NCBI GenBank assembly: GCA_022495995.1
Contig: JAFEMH010000162.1
Coordinates: 558,001 to 622,000 of the forward strand
DNA length: 64,000 nt
Direction: 5' to 3'
DNA from: Adenophora triphylla var. japonica
Taxonomy: Eukaryota > Streptophyta > Magnoliopsida > Asterales > Campanulaceae
Made by a program: the position numbers and the translations under genes. Numbering within the stretch: the stretch's first letter is position 1; the number at the start of each line of letters is the position of its first letter. Below, piece by piece: positions 21,337 through 33,367 of this stretch. The notes below the pieces were generated by a model. The model was given only the letters and a program-made list of their open reading frames with translations. It had not been told where the DNA came from and ran no database searches.

Positions 21337-23580
21337 TGTAAGTACCCAAATCTGGCTCATGCCTTCCGGTTAATTTTCCCGGCAATTTCGGTAATTTTTC
21401 CGGTAATTCCCCGGATTTTCCTAAAGTTTCGGAACAATTCCGAAACTGTTCCAAGCCTTTTAAGGGATGAATGGAATGCTTGGTGATTAAGAAACACGTT
21501 TTTCTTAATCCCAAAACCCTTCTAGAAGGCTGCCACCTTGCACGTTTCTAGAAGAAGCCAGATCTCGGCTACTTATGTCGTGCGACATAACCAGCCAGAG
21601 AGAAACCTTCTAGAAACCCGCCACCTTGCATGTTTCTAGAAGGAATGCATGTGGCTACTTATGTCGTGCGACATAACCAGCCGAGAGAGTTCTAGAACCA
21701 TGCCACCTTGCATGTTTCTAGAAGGAAAACGGTTATGGCTTATCATGTCGTGCGACATAACAAGCCCACGCAGTGTACCTATAAATAGAGGCCTTCACCT
21801 CTCATTTTGGACACACCTCCTCCACCCCTCGCCCCCTCTATAGAGAATACGTCCAGAATCCTTCTCTTTCCTCACATACCCTCCAAATCACCCCAATCCT
21901 CCCAAATCAATTCTACACACACTTCCCACGCACACACTTCTCACATACATCAAGAAATCAAGGAGTTCCCAAGGATCCAAGGCTCGAACTCGCCTCCTGA
22001 GGAGGACGCTAGAAGGCTCCTATATCTAACTTGATATAGGAGTTGTGGATCTTCAAGGGTAACGAGTTTCTACCCCTTTTCCACTCTCTATTTTCCTTTG
22101 GATATGAAATCTATGTGTTACATGCATTGATAATGTAGTATTCTCGATTAAAGTTGCATACTTTAGTGTTATTACCTGCATCCACATTTTATTTCATTAC
22201 ATTTCATATAAAATCTCCGTTTTGACTTGGTTTTGCATGAACACTCAAGATGAGTGTGGATCCCTCATATCCACACCCTCTTGAAGTGTTCATTATTGAT
22301 AAACATGCTCTCTCGAGATTTGTTTGTGAAGTAACTTGGCCATTTTGGTGCCTTGTTACCTCTGCAAATCTCGGTTGTAAAGCCTTCGCAAAATGGCTAG
22401 TTATGTCACGCGACATGGCGGCCTATGTCACGCGACATAAGTAGCCGGTTGCGAAGCTTCACAATTTCAAGCCGTAATCCGATGTTAATCCCCATAATGC
22501 TATAATCTGATGTCTATCTCGCAATTTAGATAACATCTATGTACATAATGTGTCATCTTTTTATTAAAATACCATTTTCATACATAAAGATGCATCCTTT
22601 GCACTTAAATCTCATTTTCATGCATAAAAATCATCCTTTTTGCATTTAAAATCCCTTTTCACATTAAAGATGCACTCTTTGCACCCAAAGACTCATTTTC
22701 ATACTCAAAATGCATACTTTGCATTAAAAAATCATTCTTTGCCATTTTCATGCATCATTTGTGCATTAAATGCTATTTTCCAACATAAAAATGCATTCTT
22801 TGCATAAAAAATCTTTTCTTTGCACAAAAAGCATCCCTTGCAACCAAAAGACATGCTTTACACTCTAAAATGCCATCTTTTCACTAAAGTATCATTTTTA
22901 CATGCATTTCCCCATTCCCCCATTAACAACCTAGGAATGGACCGGTGTAAATTTCTTATCTTTACATTGTTCCTTCCATTAAAGGTTTCATGATTTCTTT
23001 AGAAAGGGACAACCTTGAACCCTATATCTCCAATTATCGCTTAAGAAAGAGTATGAAGCATCTATACGAGCTCAACCGTCTTAAAGCGTAGGATTGATGG
23101 GCTAAGGACCTTCCTTTTCTAAAGAACCTCATCTTTGACCAAAAGAGAGTCATTCTCTCGATCACGCAAGTCCCGAGGGTCCCGAGGTTTAAAAGCGATG
23201 ATCACAAGTCATAAGATGAGGATGGGATCATAATCCCATATATATAAAATCCAAGAAATCCCGAGCGACAACCAATAAATGGTTTGTACGTCCGAAAGAC
23301 GACTTGGGACATTCCCTCCTTATTTTCAAACACATGCACACAAGAAAGCACGCAAGCAAGCACGATTAATGAAATCATGGGAGACTTGCTCCGGCAAGGC
23401 ACCTTGGGTGAATGCCAAACGTTCTTCCCAAGGGGTAACTTAACCTCCGAACCCATAAAACAACCTTTTTTTCAAAGTTTTGAGGTAATCAAAATGGCGT
23501 GGCGACTCCGTTTTTCAAATAACTCGGATGTCTTCAAACTCGCGTGAATCCAAACACAAAAATTTGGGCACACATTCACA
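21337..23580 (+). repeat. 5' LTR of the Ogre/Tat-like element
   Basis: A 2,244-bp direct repeat of 30861-33108. The first 450 bases are a structured promoter region (TTCTAGAA sites, palindromes, TATA box at 21780). The middle (about 22540-22900) is built of alternating CATTTTCATGCATAAA and TTTGCA words. Differences from the 3' LTR are concentrated in the first 1.2 kb and mostly swap CTG/CAG for CG-containing triplets, while the last 1 kb is almost identical. Confidence 0.93.
21520..21789 (+). promoter_or_regulatory. LTR promoter with TTCTAGAA array, palindromes and TATA box
   Basis: Six TTCTAGAA sites (21520, 21546, 21608, 21634, 21690, 21716) lie upstream of TATAAATAG (21781-21789). Interleaved are two copies of the palindrome TTATGTCGTGCGACATAA (21573-21590, 21659-21676) and a third imperfect one (21743-21760). 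TTCNNGAA is the core inverted pair of heat-shock elements. The array suggests stress-responsive transcription, which is an inference. The same layout is present in the 3' LTR from 31044 to 31311. Confidence 0.6.
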
Positions 23581-23581
23581 G

Positions 23582-23600
23582 TTTGGCGACTCCGCTGGGG
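23582..23600 (+). other. Primer-binding site
   Basis: TTTGGCGACTCCGCTGGGG follows the 5' LTR end by one base. This matches the tRNA-derived primer-binding sites seen in Ogre/Tat-lineage elements, and it fixes the element orientation as plus. Confidence 0.8.
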
Positions 23601-26600
23601 ATAACCCAAAGGAGAAAAGCTTCTATTTTCAAAACTAAAATCGATACTCGGTATATAGGTGGAAACCACTTACCCTTCCTGTACACTCCCTGACGTGGGA
23701 GTTGGGATAACCGGTGGTTTAACAATCCACGTACCAGTATCCCTTTTCGAAAAAAAATAAATAATAATATATAATTTTGAAAAAATAAAAGAAAGCTTTT
23801 CCCTTTGAGCGGGTTAGACTCCCGTCGCTGATTTCATTAATCGTGCTTGCTTTCTTTACCTTGCATTGCATCATTTGCATCTTGGAATCTGTGCATACTT
23901 TGAACGGGAAACAACCCGAAAAATAGCGAAAGGAGTGGAACCTGGAAAATTGATCCATGCAGTCGTACGGCTCAATCCTCCTTGGATTCTGACCGGGCGA
24001 CCTCAGTGGCAATTCCACCAGGAAAAATCATGGTTAATCTGGGCAATCCTAGCAGCTTGGGGCTACTCGGCTCGATCGATCCAGGGCTCCTTAAAATTTA
24101 CGTGCTTATGTGTTGCATTTTCCCCGTCCCGAAAATCATTCCTTTAAAACACATTTATGAAAATCTCTGTTTTAACTCAAAAAGGAACATTTTTAGGAGA
24201 CCGCACACTACGCGCACCCGATATATCCTGTACACTTTTGCACGCACGTCCTTCAAACCCGAGGGTGGTTCCAGCTGCAGTCACGGACAGCCTTACGATG
24301 CTCCCGGGCGCGCACGGAATCATCCCAACCTCCCCATGGCAGCCAGTGTCGACCAATGCACAGTCCGTGTCACACGTTTCAAAAAACCGTGACTTTTGGT
24401 TGGTTTTTGGTCTAGTCCGTGTCATATAGCCCAGTTGCATACCCCCGTAGAGGTCAAGCCTTAGCTCATAACGGAAATCAAGGTCTTTCGCTCAAGCGAA
24501 ACTCTGCCAAAATTCCGACAAGGAAAAATTGGTGGGATCTTGACTCCGACGTTGACTTCGACTTTGACCCGCACGGAATGCGTAAGAGTCAAGACCTAGT
24601 CTTTGCCAAAAATCAAAAGATCTTTCGCTCAAGCGAAGCTCTGCCGAAATTCCGACGAGGAAAAATTGGCAAGATCTTGACCGCATTGACTTCGATTCTG
24701 ACTCACGCACGCGTATGCAACGAAGTTCAATGTGACACTGTGTCATCCGGCTTTTACCGCCCGACCCATGCCTATTATTCTCTCGGACATTACCAAAAGT
24801 CAAAACGTCATTCGCTCAAGCGAAACTCTGCCAAAACTCTGTTAAGGCAAAGAGACGAGACTTTTCCGGTATTGCCTTGACCATAATTCGCATCGCTCGT
24901 GCGTTGAAGGTTCCTATGACCCGCTAGACCCGTTAGGAGCGTTCTTTACTCTCGGTCGGTGGGATCCGCGTGCCCTATGTGACCCTCGCCCGGGCCATCC
25001 ACCCGGGAGGTCGAAATACAGGTGGAATACGAGGGGCTTATAGACGTAGTGACGGAACCCACTGATCCAGGATCTAGAGTAGTTGCGAAAAAAAGAAGGG
25101 CAAACCCCCCTTTTCCAACCAAATAGAAATAAATAAAAGACATTGTTTTAAGTAAACTTGAACAATTAATGTAATCATAATTGCATGGTCCTGTCTCTGA
25201 AATCCCTAATCGAGACCTCCTCGGTCCGATTTCCTATCCCGACCTTTCATGGTCAAATCCCTAATCGATACCCCCTCGGTCTGATTTCCTATTTTCCTAT
25301 CCTGACCTTTCATGGTCAAATCCCTAATCGAGTCCTCCTCGGTCCGATTTCCTATCCTGACCTTTCATGGTCAAATCCCTAATCGAGACCTTTTCGGTCC
25401 GATCTCCGATTTTCGATCTGGGCTTTTCAAGGTCTCATCTTTTTCGATCAATTAGGATTAGGAGAAAATTTGTTTTAAGCAAAAGTTAAGCGATAAGTGC
25501 ATGTTACTTGAGCTTTCGGCCTCTAAACACTTGCCCCGAGTCTAAACCTCACCCATCTTCGAGTCTAAACCTTGCTTACCCCTAGTCTAAACCTTATCCA
25601 CCTTCGAGTCTAAACCTCACCCATCTCAGGAGTCTAAACCTTGCTTACTCCGAGTCTAAATCTTGCCTACCCCCAAGTCTAAACCTTGCCTATCCCTTTC
25701 CCGCAGCAAGAAAGAAGTGGGTGAGAACACCGGGTCAGCGACTTGTTAGCGCAGAATTCTCGGAACGGTTCGCGGATTCCTCGGTCTTGACGGTTCGAGA
25801 GAGTCGAATGGCCGATTTGAGAGAAAGCGGTGGTTTGGGTAATCGGATGACTAGGGAAGAAGAGCTAGCCTTAGCCACTGGAAAAGAGTCATAAGGTCCA
25901 TGAGGAACAAAGCAAGCCATGATCATTGATGCGCTCCGTAGCCATAGGGTTCGAGATAGTGGTCGAAGCCAATGGTTCCCCGGTAGAAGATGAAGCTCCG
26001 GATGCGGCAATTTCGGCTCCTCTATCCTATAACCAATGCCCTCCTCCATCCACATATGATCCCTTGCCAAGGACTACCCCTTTACGGTCCTTTCCAATGT
26101 CCCCAAGCCATCGGGGTCCCGATGCCCTCACCTCCTCGAGATAAGACCCGGCTTTGTTCACCACCAACAGAGAGCAAATGCTACGGCTACCCCGATTTCT
26201 CGGCCCGGTCGGAGTTCGGGTCATCATCTTGGAATGGGTCGGTTTACCGCTTCACAACCCAGTCGGGTTTAGGTCATCATCTTGGAATGGAGTCGGTTTG
26301 CGGCTTCCCAAGCCCGACGGTTTGACATGACCCCGCAAACCAATTTGGATCGGTTTGCTCCTCGGGCTCCAAGCTCTACCCCTCTCCTCCGAGTTAGGAA
26401 GTCGAGACAAGGTCAAATGCTCCTCATCCAATTTCGCACTCACTGCACGCAAGTTGCTTCTCGCTCACCAAGTACAAGGTATACACATTGTTCTTCTAGT
26501 CACGTCCCTCGGTGTGGTCAAGACACGTTCGGTCCTACTTTTATGGTGCCTCGAACCTCATATCTTCGGACGATCATTTGGATCAGCGCTCAGTACTCCC

Positions 26601-27039
26601 TGGTATTCAACTATTACGAGCCATATATCCCCGTCTTCGACAACTGTCAGACCCTATGAGGCCCCTTATGAGTCTCACCAATCCCGATCCTTTGGTTCGT
26701 ATTCTTATGCTTCAAGTTTGACTTACAAGGAAGGTTACGGTCACGGTCACGCTTTGAATGCTCGGTGTCATCTCTCCCACCGGGGTACTTCCTACGTGGT
26801 TTCATTTGCGATGCCAATCTTGTGGCGGGGTCGTGTGGTCTTAATGCTCCTATTGACTCGTTCGAAGGAATATTGGTAGAGCCAATTAAGAAAATACAGG
26901 AAAAGCCTAGCGGCGAAAGTGTCGACAATCGCTCGACTCGAAGCCATCTCACCCTACCAATCTCGCGCATCCGACCTGAAGGAGTCGAATCTTGGCGCTT
27001 ACATTGATGATTACATAAAAAGGGTTCGTGCACGGGAAG
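23601..27039 (+). other. Non-coding 5' interior of the Ogre/Tat-like element with tandem repeats
   Basis: No intact frame. An imperfect repeat pairs about 24487-24560 with 24610-24690 (words TCAAGCGAA, CTCTGCC, ATTCCGAC) and has a partial third copy near 24810. A unit of about 58 bases, with GGTCCGATTTCCTATCCTGA and TTTCATGGTCAAATCCCTAA, occurs about four times at 25195-25430. A roughly 22-base unit with GAGTCTAAACCTTGC repeats at 25540-25690. An inverted repeat links 23345-23380 with 23826-23858. The region 26200-27040 may be very decayed gag. Confidence 0.5.
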
Positions 27040-27480
27040 CACTTACGGTTTGAAAATGTCTCGCCGCTATAGACCTTACCCTTCCAACACGGTGCAACAT
27101 ACGGTAAAGGAAAGAAGGCATTGTGTACAATGGACGACATCGAAGGTACCAATAAATAGTGGTCCTCAGAGACAACGAGAACATTTTGATGATTTTGGGA
27201 TACCCGTGGGCTTAATCTTCAAGGCTTTAGTAAAGCTAGGCCTCCTGGAGCCCCTTAGAGACTATCATCCAAAGAGCTCAAATACACTCCTCGACATGAA
27301 TGAGCATTGCACCTTCCATAGTCATTATGGCCACACAACCGAGCAAGCTGTATAGCCTTGAAGAGAGCGGTCCAAGGGTTAATCGAAGCGAGGCAAGCTT
27401 GAGCGCCCCAATGGACCAAAACCGACAGACTCTGTTCAGAATGGTCAAAGAGCATCAAGAATTTACTTCCAATGCTGAAG
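27040..27480 (+). pseudogene. Decayed gag fragment with zinc-knuckle-like motif
   Basis: On the plus strand a stretch reading HFDDFGIPVGLIFKALVKLG...LLEPL (about 27180-27260) leads to HCTFHSHYGHTTEQ (about 27304-27345). After a frame change it continues as ALKRAVQGLIEARQA. Known: Tat/Ogre Gag proteins carry a C..H...GH.TE.C..LK motif followed by a helix of the type K.V..LI. The match supports a Gag nucleocapsid remnant. At least one frameshift (at 27346-27352) and stops at 27355 and 27401 make it non-functional. The rest of gag upstream is not readable. Confidence 0.55.
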
Positions 27481-30029
27481 GGTAGAAATGTAGCCCAACC
27501 CACGAAGAGTAGCTAGACTAGGGTCTACCTATCCTTAAGTATAAAAAAAAAAAAAAAAAAAAAAAAAAGAAGGAAAAAGAAAATAGTCTCTCAGTCAACT
27601 TTCGTAGGTTCTAGTACTTTTCTCTTTCAATCAAGTCCTCTACGGACATTGTATTTAATCTTCAATTTTCTATAAAAGAGTCTTCTTCTTTTCTTGCTAG
27701 ACTTAAGACATTATTTGCACACCTACATTACATTTAATGAAATGGTTTTATTTTATATGATCACTTGCATTGCTCAACGAACAAACTCTCGAAATAATTC
27801 ACGTTCCGATTAATCAGTGTGAGAAAGTCAACTAATGCCATCAAGCCATACATTTTCCTCACCCCACAAAAGGCCTTCATCAAAGCCATACACTTTCCCA
27901 AACCATGTCCTCCCCATCACCTTGACCAAGTCAACGACGGCGGCATCATCAAGGGACAGCAGAAGGCCACTCAGCTTCAAAAAATTGACCCCGTGTCGGC
28001 AGCAACCTAAGAGCTTGCCAAGAATGTTCAAGCAGGGGCTCGCCTTGGTCCTCATGTGCTCAAAAAAAAAAAAAAAATGTAGTGCAAAAAGAGTAATACC
28101 CGGCTAAATTTGAATATCCCAAAAAAAAGGGCAGTCTAGGCAAAAAACAGGGTTGCACATATATAAAAAAAAAAAGAAAAGGAAAAATCTTAGTGCAAAA
28201 GAGTAATACCCAGCTAGGCTGAAAATCCCAAAAGGCAGTCTAGGCAAAAACGGGGTTGCACATAAAAAAATGAGGCCAAGGACCCAGCGTCACTAATCAA
28301 AAGCTTGACGGACAGGCAAGACCAAAGCTCATAAAATGAAAGTTGTCGATAACAACGGGACGGTCGAAGCAAAGCCATAGCCTGTAGGCACGTGCAAATC
28401 CTTTCTTCCCCAATGAAAGAGGAAGCAATCGAAGCGGCCGTCCAAGAATGACTTGGTCAAGGAATCATCCGAGGCCCAAGCCTCACCATCCAATCTTTTC
28501 ATCCAGAGCCTTTTCACTAAAGGAACCACAAATCCCAAAGCCCAAACACGGTCAGGCCAAGGCCGAACTACGGCGACACAGGCTTCTCACAACGAGGGAA
28601 CGTAGGCAACCGGCAATGGTCCGGTCATAAGCACGGTCAAATCCCGAAAAATCCGGTCTCATCGGATAACCTCTCCCATAAGCATATTCAAATCCCGAGA
28701 ATTCGGTCTCATCAAATGACCTCTCCCATGGACACGGTCGAGATTCCGAGAAAACCCGGTCTCATCAATGACCTCCCTATACACAAACTTTTCTTTCACA
28801 CCGGCCAACCTTGATCCACGACATTGGTTGACTTTCTCCTCATGATTAATAAGAATGTTTTTTCGTATCGATACTAGTGGTTGAATAACCCGAACATCAA
28901 TAAAGGGTTTTAAGCAATCTTGTGATCATTGTAAATAAAACAAGTTTTCGAGATGTCTTGACAAGTCTTCTCTTTCTACATCTTAGGAAAAATAGTGCTA
29001 AACAACGATTTTACGTCGGCGGGAGCTTCCATACACTTTTACCAACCTTTCTACGCTTATACTCTCTCAAAAGAGTCAAACCCAAGCGAGTTTTTGTGCC
29101 TACATCGAATAAGGCCATCAAAATAACACAAGATCGGAATTTATTCCCACCTTTCGAAAAGATATGCCCCAGCATGTATACATTTCTAAAATCTTTTATT
29201 TCACATCTTTTTAAGGTTGACTGATTGACTAAAAAAAAAAAAAAGGAAGGATAGGTTTTCCCTCTTCTGCTACAATTCGCATTAGTTTGCCTTGGAACTC
29301 TTCAAAGTTGGGTCTTTGCCAAGTCATTCCTTTAAAGCTGGGGCTTCTTTAGCCATTTTTGGGGTTCGCATCGAGTTCTTCACTAGGTCCCTAGATGGAT
29401 TCGGTCTTGGTCGATTAACCCCGGGATCACGTTCGCAGTACCAATTAGATTGGGATTTTGCTAGGTCACCGGGCGGGGCTTCACCAAGTCACTTCGCCTA
29501 CTCGGTTCATTCAACCGGGGCTTTGCCAAATGAAAGGATCTTTCCTTGCTTTAGTAAGACATGGGGCTTTGCGAAAGTTTTTTCCTCGGGCCAGGGGCTC
29601 AGATAAGTCACATTCATCCCTAGAAGAGAGGTTTGGTCACTTCAACATCTGCTTTGGTTATAAAAGCCTGTCAGCAACAGCTTCAAGCGCCAGAGTTTAA
29701 GAAAAGGAACATTCATCGAAACCCGAGGTTTAAACCCAGTTTCAGCTCAAGAGGGAATTCTAGACCACGTTGACAAAATCTCGGCAACAACGGCGGTTCG
29801 ATCCGCACCCGAGGGATATGACCCCACCTGTTTGAAACCCGTCTTAATCAATTCCCAAATACATTCCATATGTACATCCGAGACCCGATCCCTACCATGT
29901 TTCCAAGAAAAAGAAAAAAATCACCCCTAGGCTCAAGTAACGTGCCAATTGCTAGTGATAACATTTTCTCCCAAAAGCGCCTTCGTTACTTTCGTTATAA
30001 CAAGATAACGCCAGGCGACAGTTTCCTAA
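27481..30029 (+). other. Non-coding 3' interior of the Ogre/Tat-like element
   Basis: No pol motif is seen. Poly(A) runs lie at 27542-27568 and 28059-28077. A repeated unit at about 28080-28270 contains AGAGTAATACCC, CCCAAAA, GGCAGTCTAGGCAAAAA and GGGTTGCACATA in two to three copies. From 28620 to 28770, three copies of an ATCCCGA...CCGGTCTCATC unit occur. Such word-repeats are common in Tat-lineage untranslated regions. Confidence 0.5.
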
Positions 30030-30180
30030 TTGTCAAGTTTTCCAAACTTTAGCTACCCATATCTCTGATTCGAAAGAGATTGAGAAGTATGCTCAAGTTT
30101 TCCAAACTTTAGCTACCCATATCTCTGATTCGAAAGGGATTGAGAAGTATGCTCAAGTTTTTCCAAGCTTTAGCTCCCTC
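30030..30180 (+). repeat. 60-bp tandem repeat, 2.5 copies
   Basis: The unit beginning CAAGTTTTCCAAACTTTAGC and ending GAGAAGTATGCT occurs at 30034 and 30093 with one mismatch, and a third diverged copy follows at about 30153. It lies directly upstream of the 29-bp array. Confidence 0.85.
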
Positions 30181-30244
30181 TATCTCCGTCATAAAAGAGA
30201 TAGCGCCGTAAGCTTTAGCTTCTGTTAAAAGGAAATAATTTTTA

Positions 30245-30648
30245 GGTGACAGCCTCCAGTAATTGTCAAATTAGGTGACAGCCTCCAGTAATTGTCAAAT
30301 TAGGTGACAGCCTCCAGTAATTGTCAAATTAGGTGACGGCCTCCGGTAATTGTCAAATTAGGTGACGGCCTCCGGTAATTGTCAAATTAGGTGACAGCCT
30401 CCAGTAATTGTCAAATTAGGTGACAGCCTCCAGTAATTGTCAAATTAGGTGACAGCCTCCAGTAATTGTCAAATTAGGTGACAGCCTCCAGTAATTGTCA
30501 AATTAGGTGACAGCCTCCAGTAATTGTCAAATTAGGTGACATCCTCCAGTAATTGTCAATATTAGGTGACAGCCTCCAGTAATTGTCAAATCAGGTGACA
30601 TCCTCCAGTAATTGTCAATCAGGTGACATCCTCCATTAATTGTCAAAA
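30245..30648 (+). repeat. 29-bp tandem array (about 14 copies)
   Basis: The unit is AATTAGGTGACAGCCTCC plus AGTAATTGTCA, repeated head to tail with variants in which CAG becomes CGG (two adjacent units at 30331-30375) or CATCC replaces CAGCC (last units). It lies about 210 bases upstream of the 3' LTR. Tandem arrays in this position are known in Tat/Ogre elements and can seed satellites. Confidence 0.95.
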
Positions 30649-30860
30649 TTTCAAGGATCCTCGACATCGTTCTTAACCTATCTAGTGATGCTCGAACTAC
30701 GATTATGGCTTGATTCCTCCGGGATACGTAGGTAGCCTTTCATAAAAGGTCCAGCCACTCGACCACCTTGGTCACCCAATCCATCTCGGCATTCGCCAGA
30801 TTGGATCCTTTTCTATCGACAACCCCACTCGCCCTGCAAGTGACGTTGCCGAGGGGCTTC

Positions 30861-33108
30861 TGTAAGTACCCAAATCTGGCTCATGCCTTCCGGTTAATTT
30901 TCCCGGCAATTTCGGTAATTTTTCCGGTAATTCCCCGGATTTTCCTAAAGTTCCGGAACAATTCCGGAACTGTTCCAAGCCTTTTAAGGGCTGAAGGGAA
31001 TGCTTGGTGATTAAGAAACACGTTTTTCTTAATCCCAAAACCCTTCTAGAAGGCTGCCACCTTGCACGTTTCTAGAAGAAGCCAGATCTGGCTACTTATG
31101 TCGTGCGACATAACCAGCCAGAGAAACCTTCTAGAAACCTGCCACCTTGCATGTTTCTAGAAGGAACTGCATGTGGCTACTTATGTCGTGCGACATAACC
31201 AGCCAGAGAGAGTTCTAGAACCATGCCACCTTGCATGTTTCTAGAAGGAAAACGGTTATGGCTTATCATGTCGTGCGACATAACAAGCCCATGCAGGCAG
31301 CCTATAAATAGAGGCCTTCACCTCTCATTTTGGACACACCTCCTCCACCCCTCAGTCCCCCTCTATAGAGAATACGTCCAGGAATCCTTCTCTTTCCTCA
31401 CATACCCTCCAAATCACCCCAATCCTCCCAAATCAATTCTACACACACTTCCCACGCACACACTTCTCACATACATCAAGAAATCAAGGAGTTCCCAAGG
31501 ATCCAAGGCCTGAACTCGATCTCAGGAGGAGGACGCTAGAAGGCTCCTATATCTAACTTGATATAGGAGTTGTGGATCTTCAAGGGTAACGAGTTTCTAC
31601 CCCTTTTCCACTCTCTATTTTCCTTTGGATATGAAATCTATGTGTTACATGCATTGATAATGTAGTATTCTGATTAAAGTTGCATACTTTAGTGTTATTA
31701 CCCAGATCCACATTTTATTTCATTACATTTCATATAAAATCTCCGTTTTGACTTGGTTTTGCATGAACACTCAAGATGAGTGTGGATCCCTCATATCCAC
31801 ACCCTCTTGAAGTGTTCATTATTGATAAACATGCTCTCTGAGATTTGTTTGTGAAGTAACTTGGCCATTTTGGTGCCTTGTTACCTCTGCAAATCTCAGT
31901 TGTAAAGCCTCTGCAAAATGGCTAGTTATGTCACGCGACATAGGCAGCCTATGTCACGCGACATAAGTAGCCAGTTTGCAGAAGCTTCACAATTTCAAGC
32001 TGTAATCTGATGTTAATCCCCATAATGCTATAATCTGATGTCTATCTGCAATTTAGATAACATCTATGTACATAATGTGTCATCTTTTTATTAAAATACC
32101 ATTTTCATACATAAAGATGCATCCTTTGCACTTAAATCTCATTTTCATGCATAAAAATCATCCTTTTTGCATTTAAAATCCCTTTTCACATTAAAGATGC
32201 ACTCTTTGCACCCAAAGACTCATTTTCATACTCAAAATGCATACTTTGCATTAAAAAATCATTCTTTGCCATTTTCATGCATCATTTGTGCATTAAATGC
32301 TATTTTCCAACATAAAAATGCATTCTTTGCATAAAAAATCTTTTCTTTGCACAAAAAGCATCCCTTGCAACCAAAAGACATGCTTTACACTCTAAAATGC
32401 CATCTTTTCACTAAAGTATCATTTTTACATGCATTTCCCCCATTCCCCCATTAACAACCTAGGAATGGACCGGTGTAAATTTCTTATCTTTACATTGTTC
32501 CTTCCATTAAAGGTTTCATGATTTCTTTAGAAAGGGACAACCTTGAACCCTATATCTCCAATTATCGCTTAAGAAAGAGTATGAAGCATCTATACGAGCT
32601 CAACCGTCTTAAAGCGTAGGATTGATGGGCTAAGGACCTTCCTTTTCTAAAGAACCTCATCTTTGACCAAAAGAGAGTCATTCTCTCGATCACGCAAGTC
32701 CCGAGGGTCCCGAGGTTTAAAAGCGATGATCACAAGTCATAAGATGAGGATGGGATCATAATCCCATATATATAAAATCCAAGAAATCCCGAGCGACAAC
32801 CAATAAATGGTTTGTACGTCCGGAAGACGACTTGGGACATTCCCTCCTTATTTTCAAACACATGCACACAAGAAAGCACGCAAGCAAGCACGATTAATGA
32901 AATCATGGGAGACTTGCTCCGGCAAGGCACCTTGGGTGAATGCCAAACATTCTTCCCAAGGGGTAACTTAACCTCCGAACCCATAAAACAACCTTTTTTT
33001 CAAAGTTTTGAGGTAATCAAAATGGCGTGGCGACTCCGTTTTTCAAATAACTCGGATGTCTTCAAACTCGCGTGAATCCAAACACAAAAATTTGGGCACA
33101 CATTCACA
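30861..33108 (+). repeat. 3' LTR of the Ogre/Tat-like element
   Basis: A 2,248-bp copy of 21337-23580, with a TATA box at 31303-31311 and the same TTCTAGAA/palindrome array from 31044. It is preceded by GAGGGGCTTC, a weak polypurine tract, and followed by the GGTAG duplication. Confidence 0.93.
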
Positions 33109-33113
33109 GGTAG

Positions 33114-33367
33114 TTGAAATTCAACACTTGTTGACCTGGAATCAATACCTACTATATCCTTTAAGTGCATGTTTGATAAACCTATCCCATCCCAAAATGC
33201 ACGATTATATGAAATGTAAATATCACTTTGTCTACTTGCTTTACAATCGAAAATCAAGAAATTTCGGCTTTTGGATTTTTTAAATTATTACTATTGTGAA
33301 TAATTTTAAATATTAATAATTAATTCTTTGTTGTAAAATATATAATTTTACAATGATGAATTAAATT
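33114..33367. other. Flanking non-coding sequence
   Basis: AT-rich host or older-element sequence at the insertion site of the Ogre-like element. No gene is seen. Confidence 0.5.

Larger units (their letters stand above)
21337..33108 (+). mobile_element. Ogre/Tat-like Ty3 LTR retrotransposon, non-autonomous
   Basis: An 11,772-bp element bounded by a perfect 5-bp target duplication GGTAG (21332-21336 and 33109-33113). The LTRs run 21337-23580 and 30861-33108, beginning TGTAAGTACCC and ending CACATTCACA. A TTTGGCGACTCCGCTGGGG primer-binding site follows the 5' LTR after one base, a site type known from Ogre/Tat elements. The 7.3-kb interior shows only a decayed gag fragment (about 27040-27480), several tandem repeats and poly(A)-like tracts. 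No protease, RT, RNase H or integrase motif was found. The element must have been moved by enzymes supplied in trans, like other large derivatives lacking pol. Confidence 0.88.

Noticed and set aside
24157..27042. Numerous 60-170 residue open frames in both directions within the Ogre-like interior
   Set aside because: They overlap in conflicting frames, show no conserved motif and reflect the higher GC content of this region.
30245..30648. Regularly spaced 29-bp repeats that look CRISPR-like
   Set aside because: The units are contiguous without unique spacers, lie inside a plant LTR element and show no Cas context; this is a tandem repeat.
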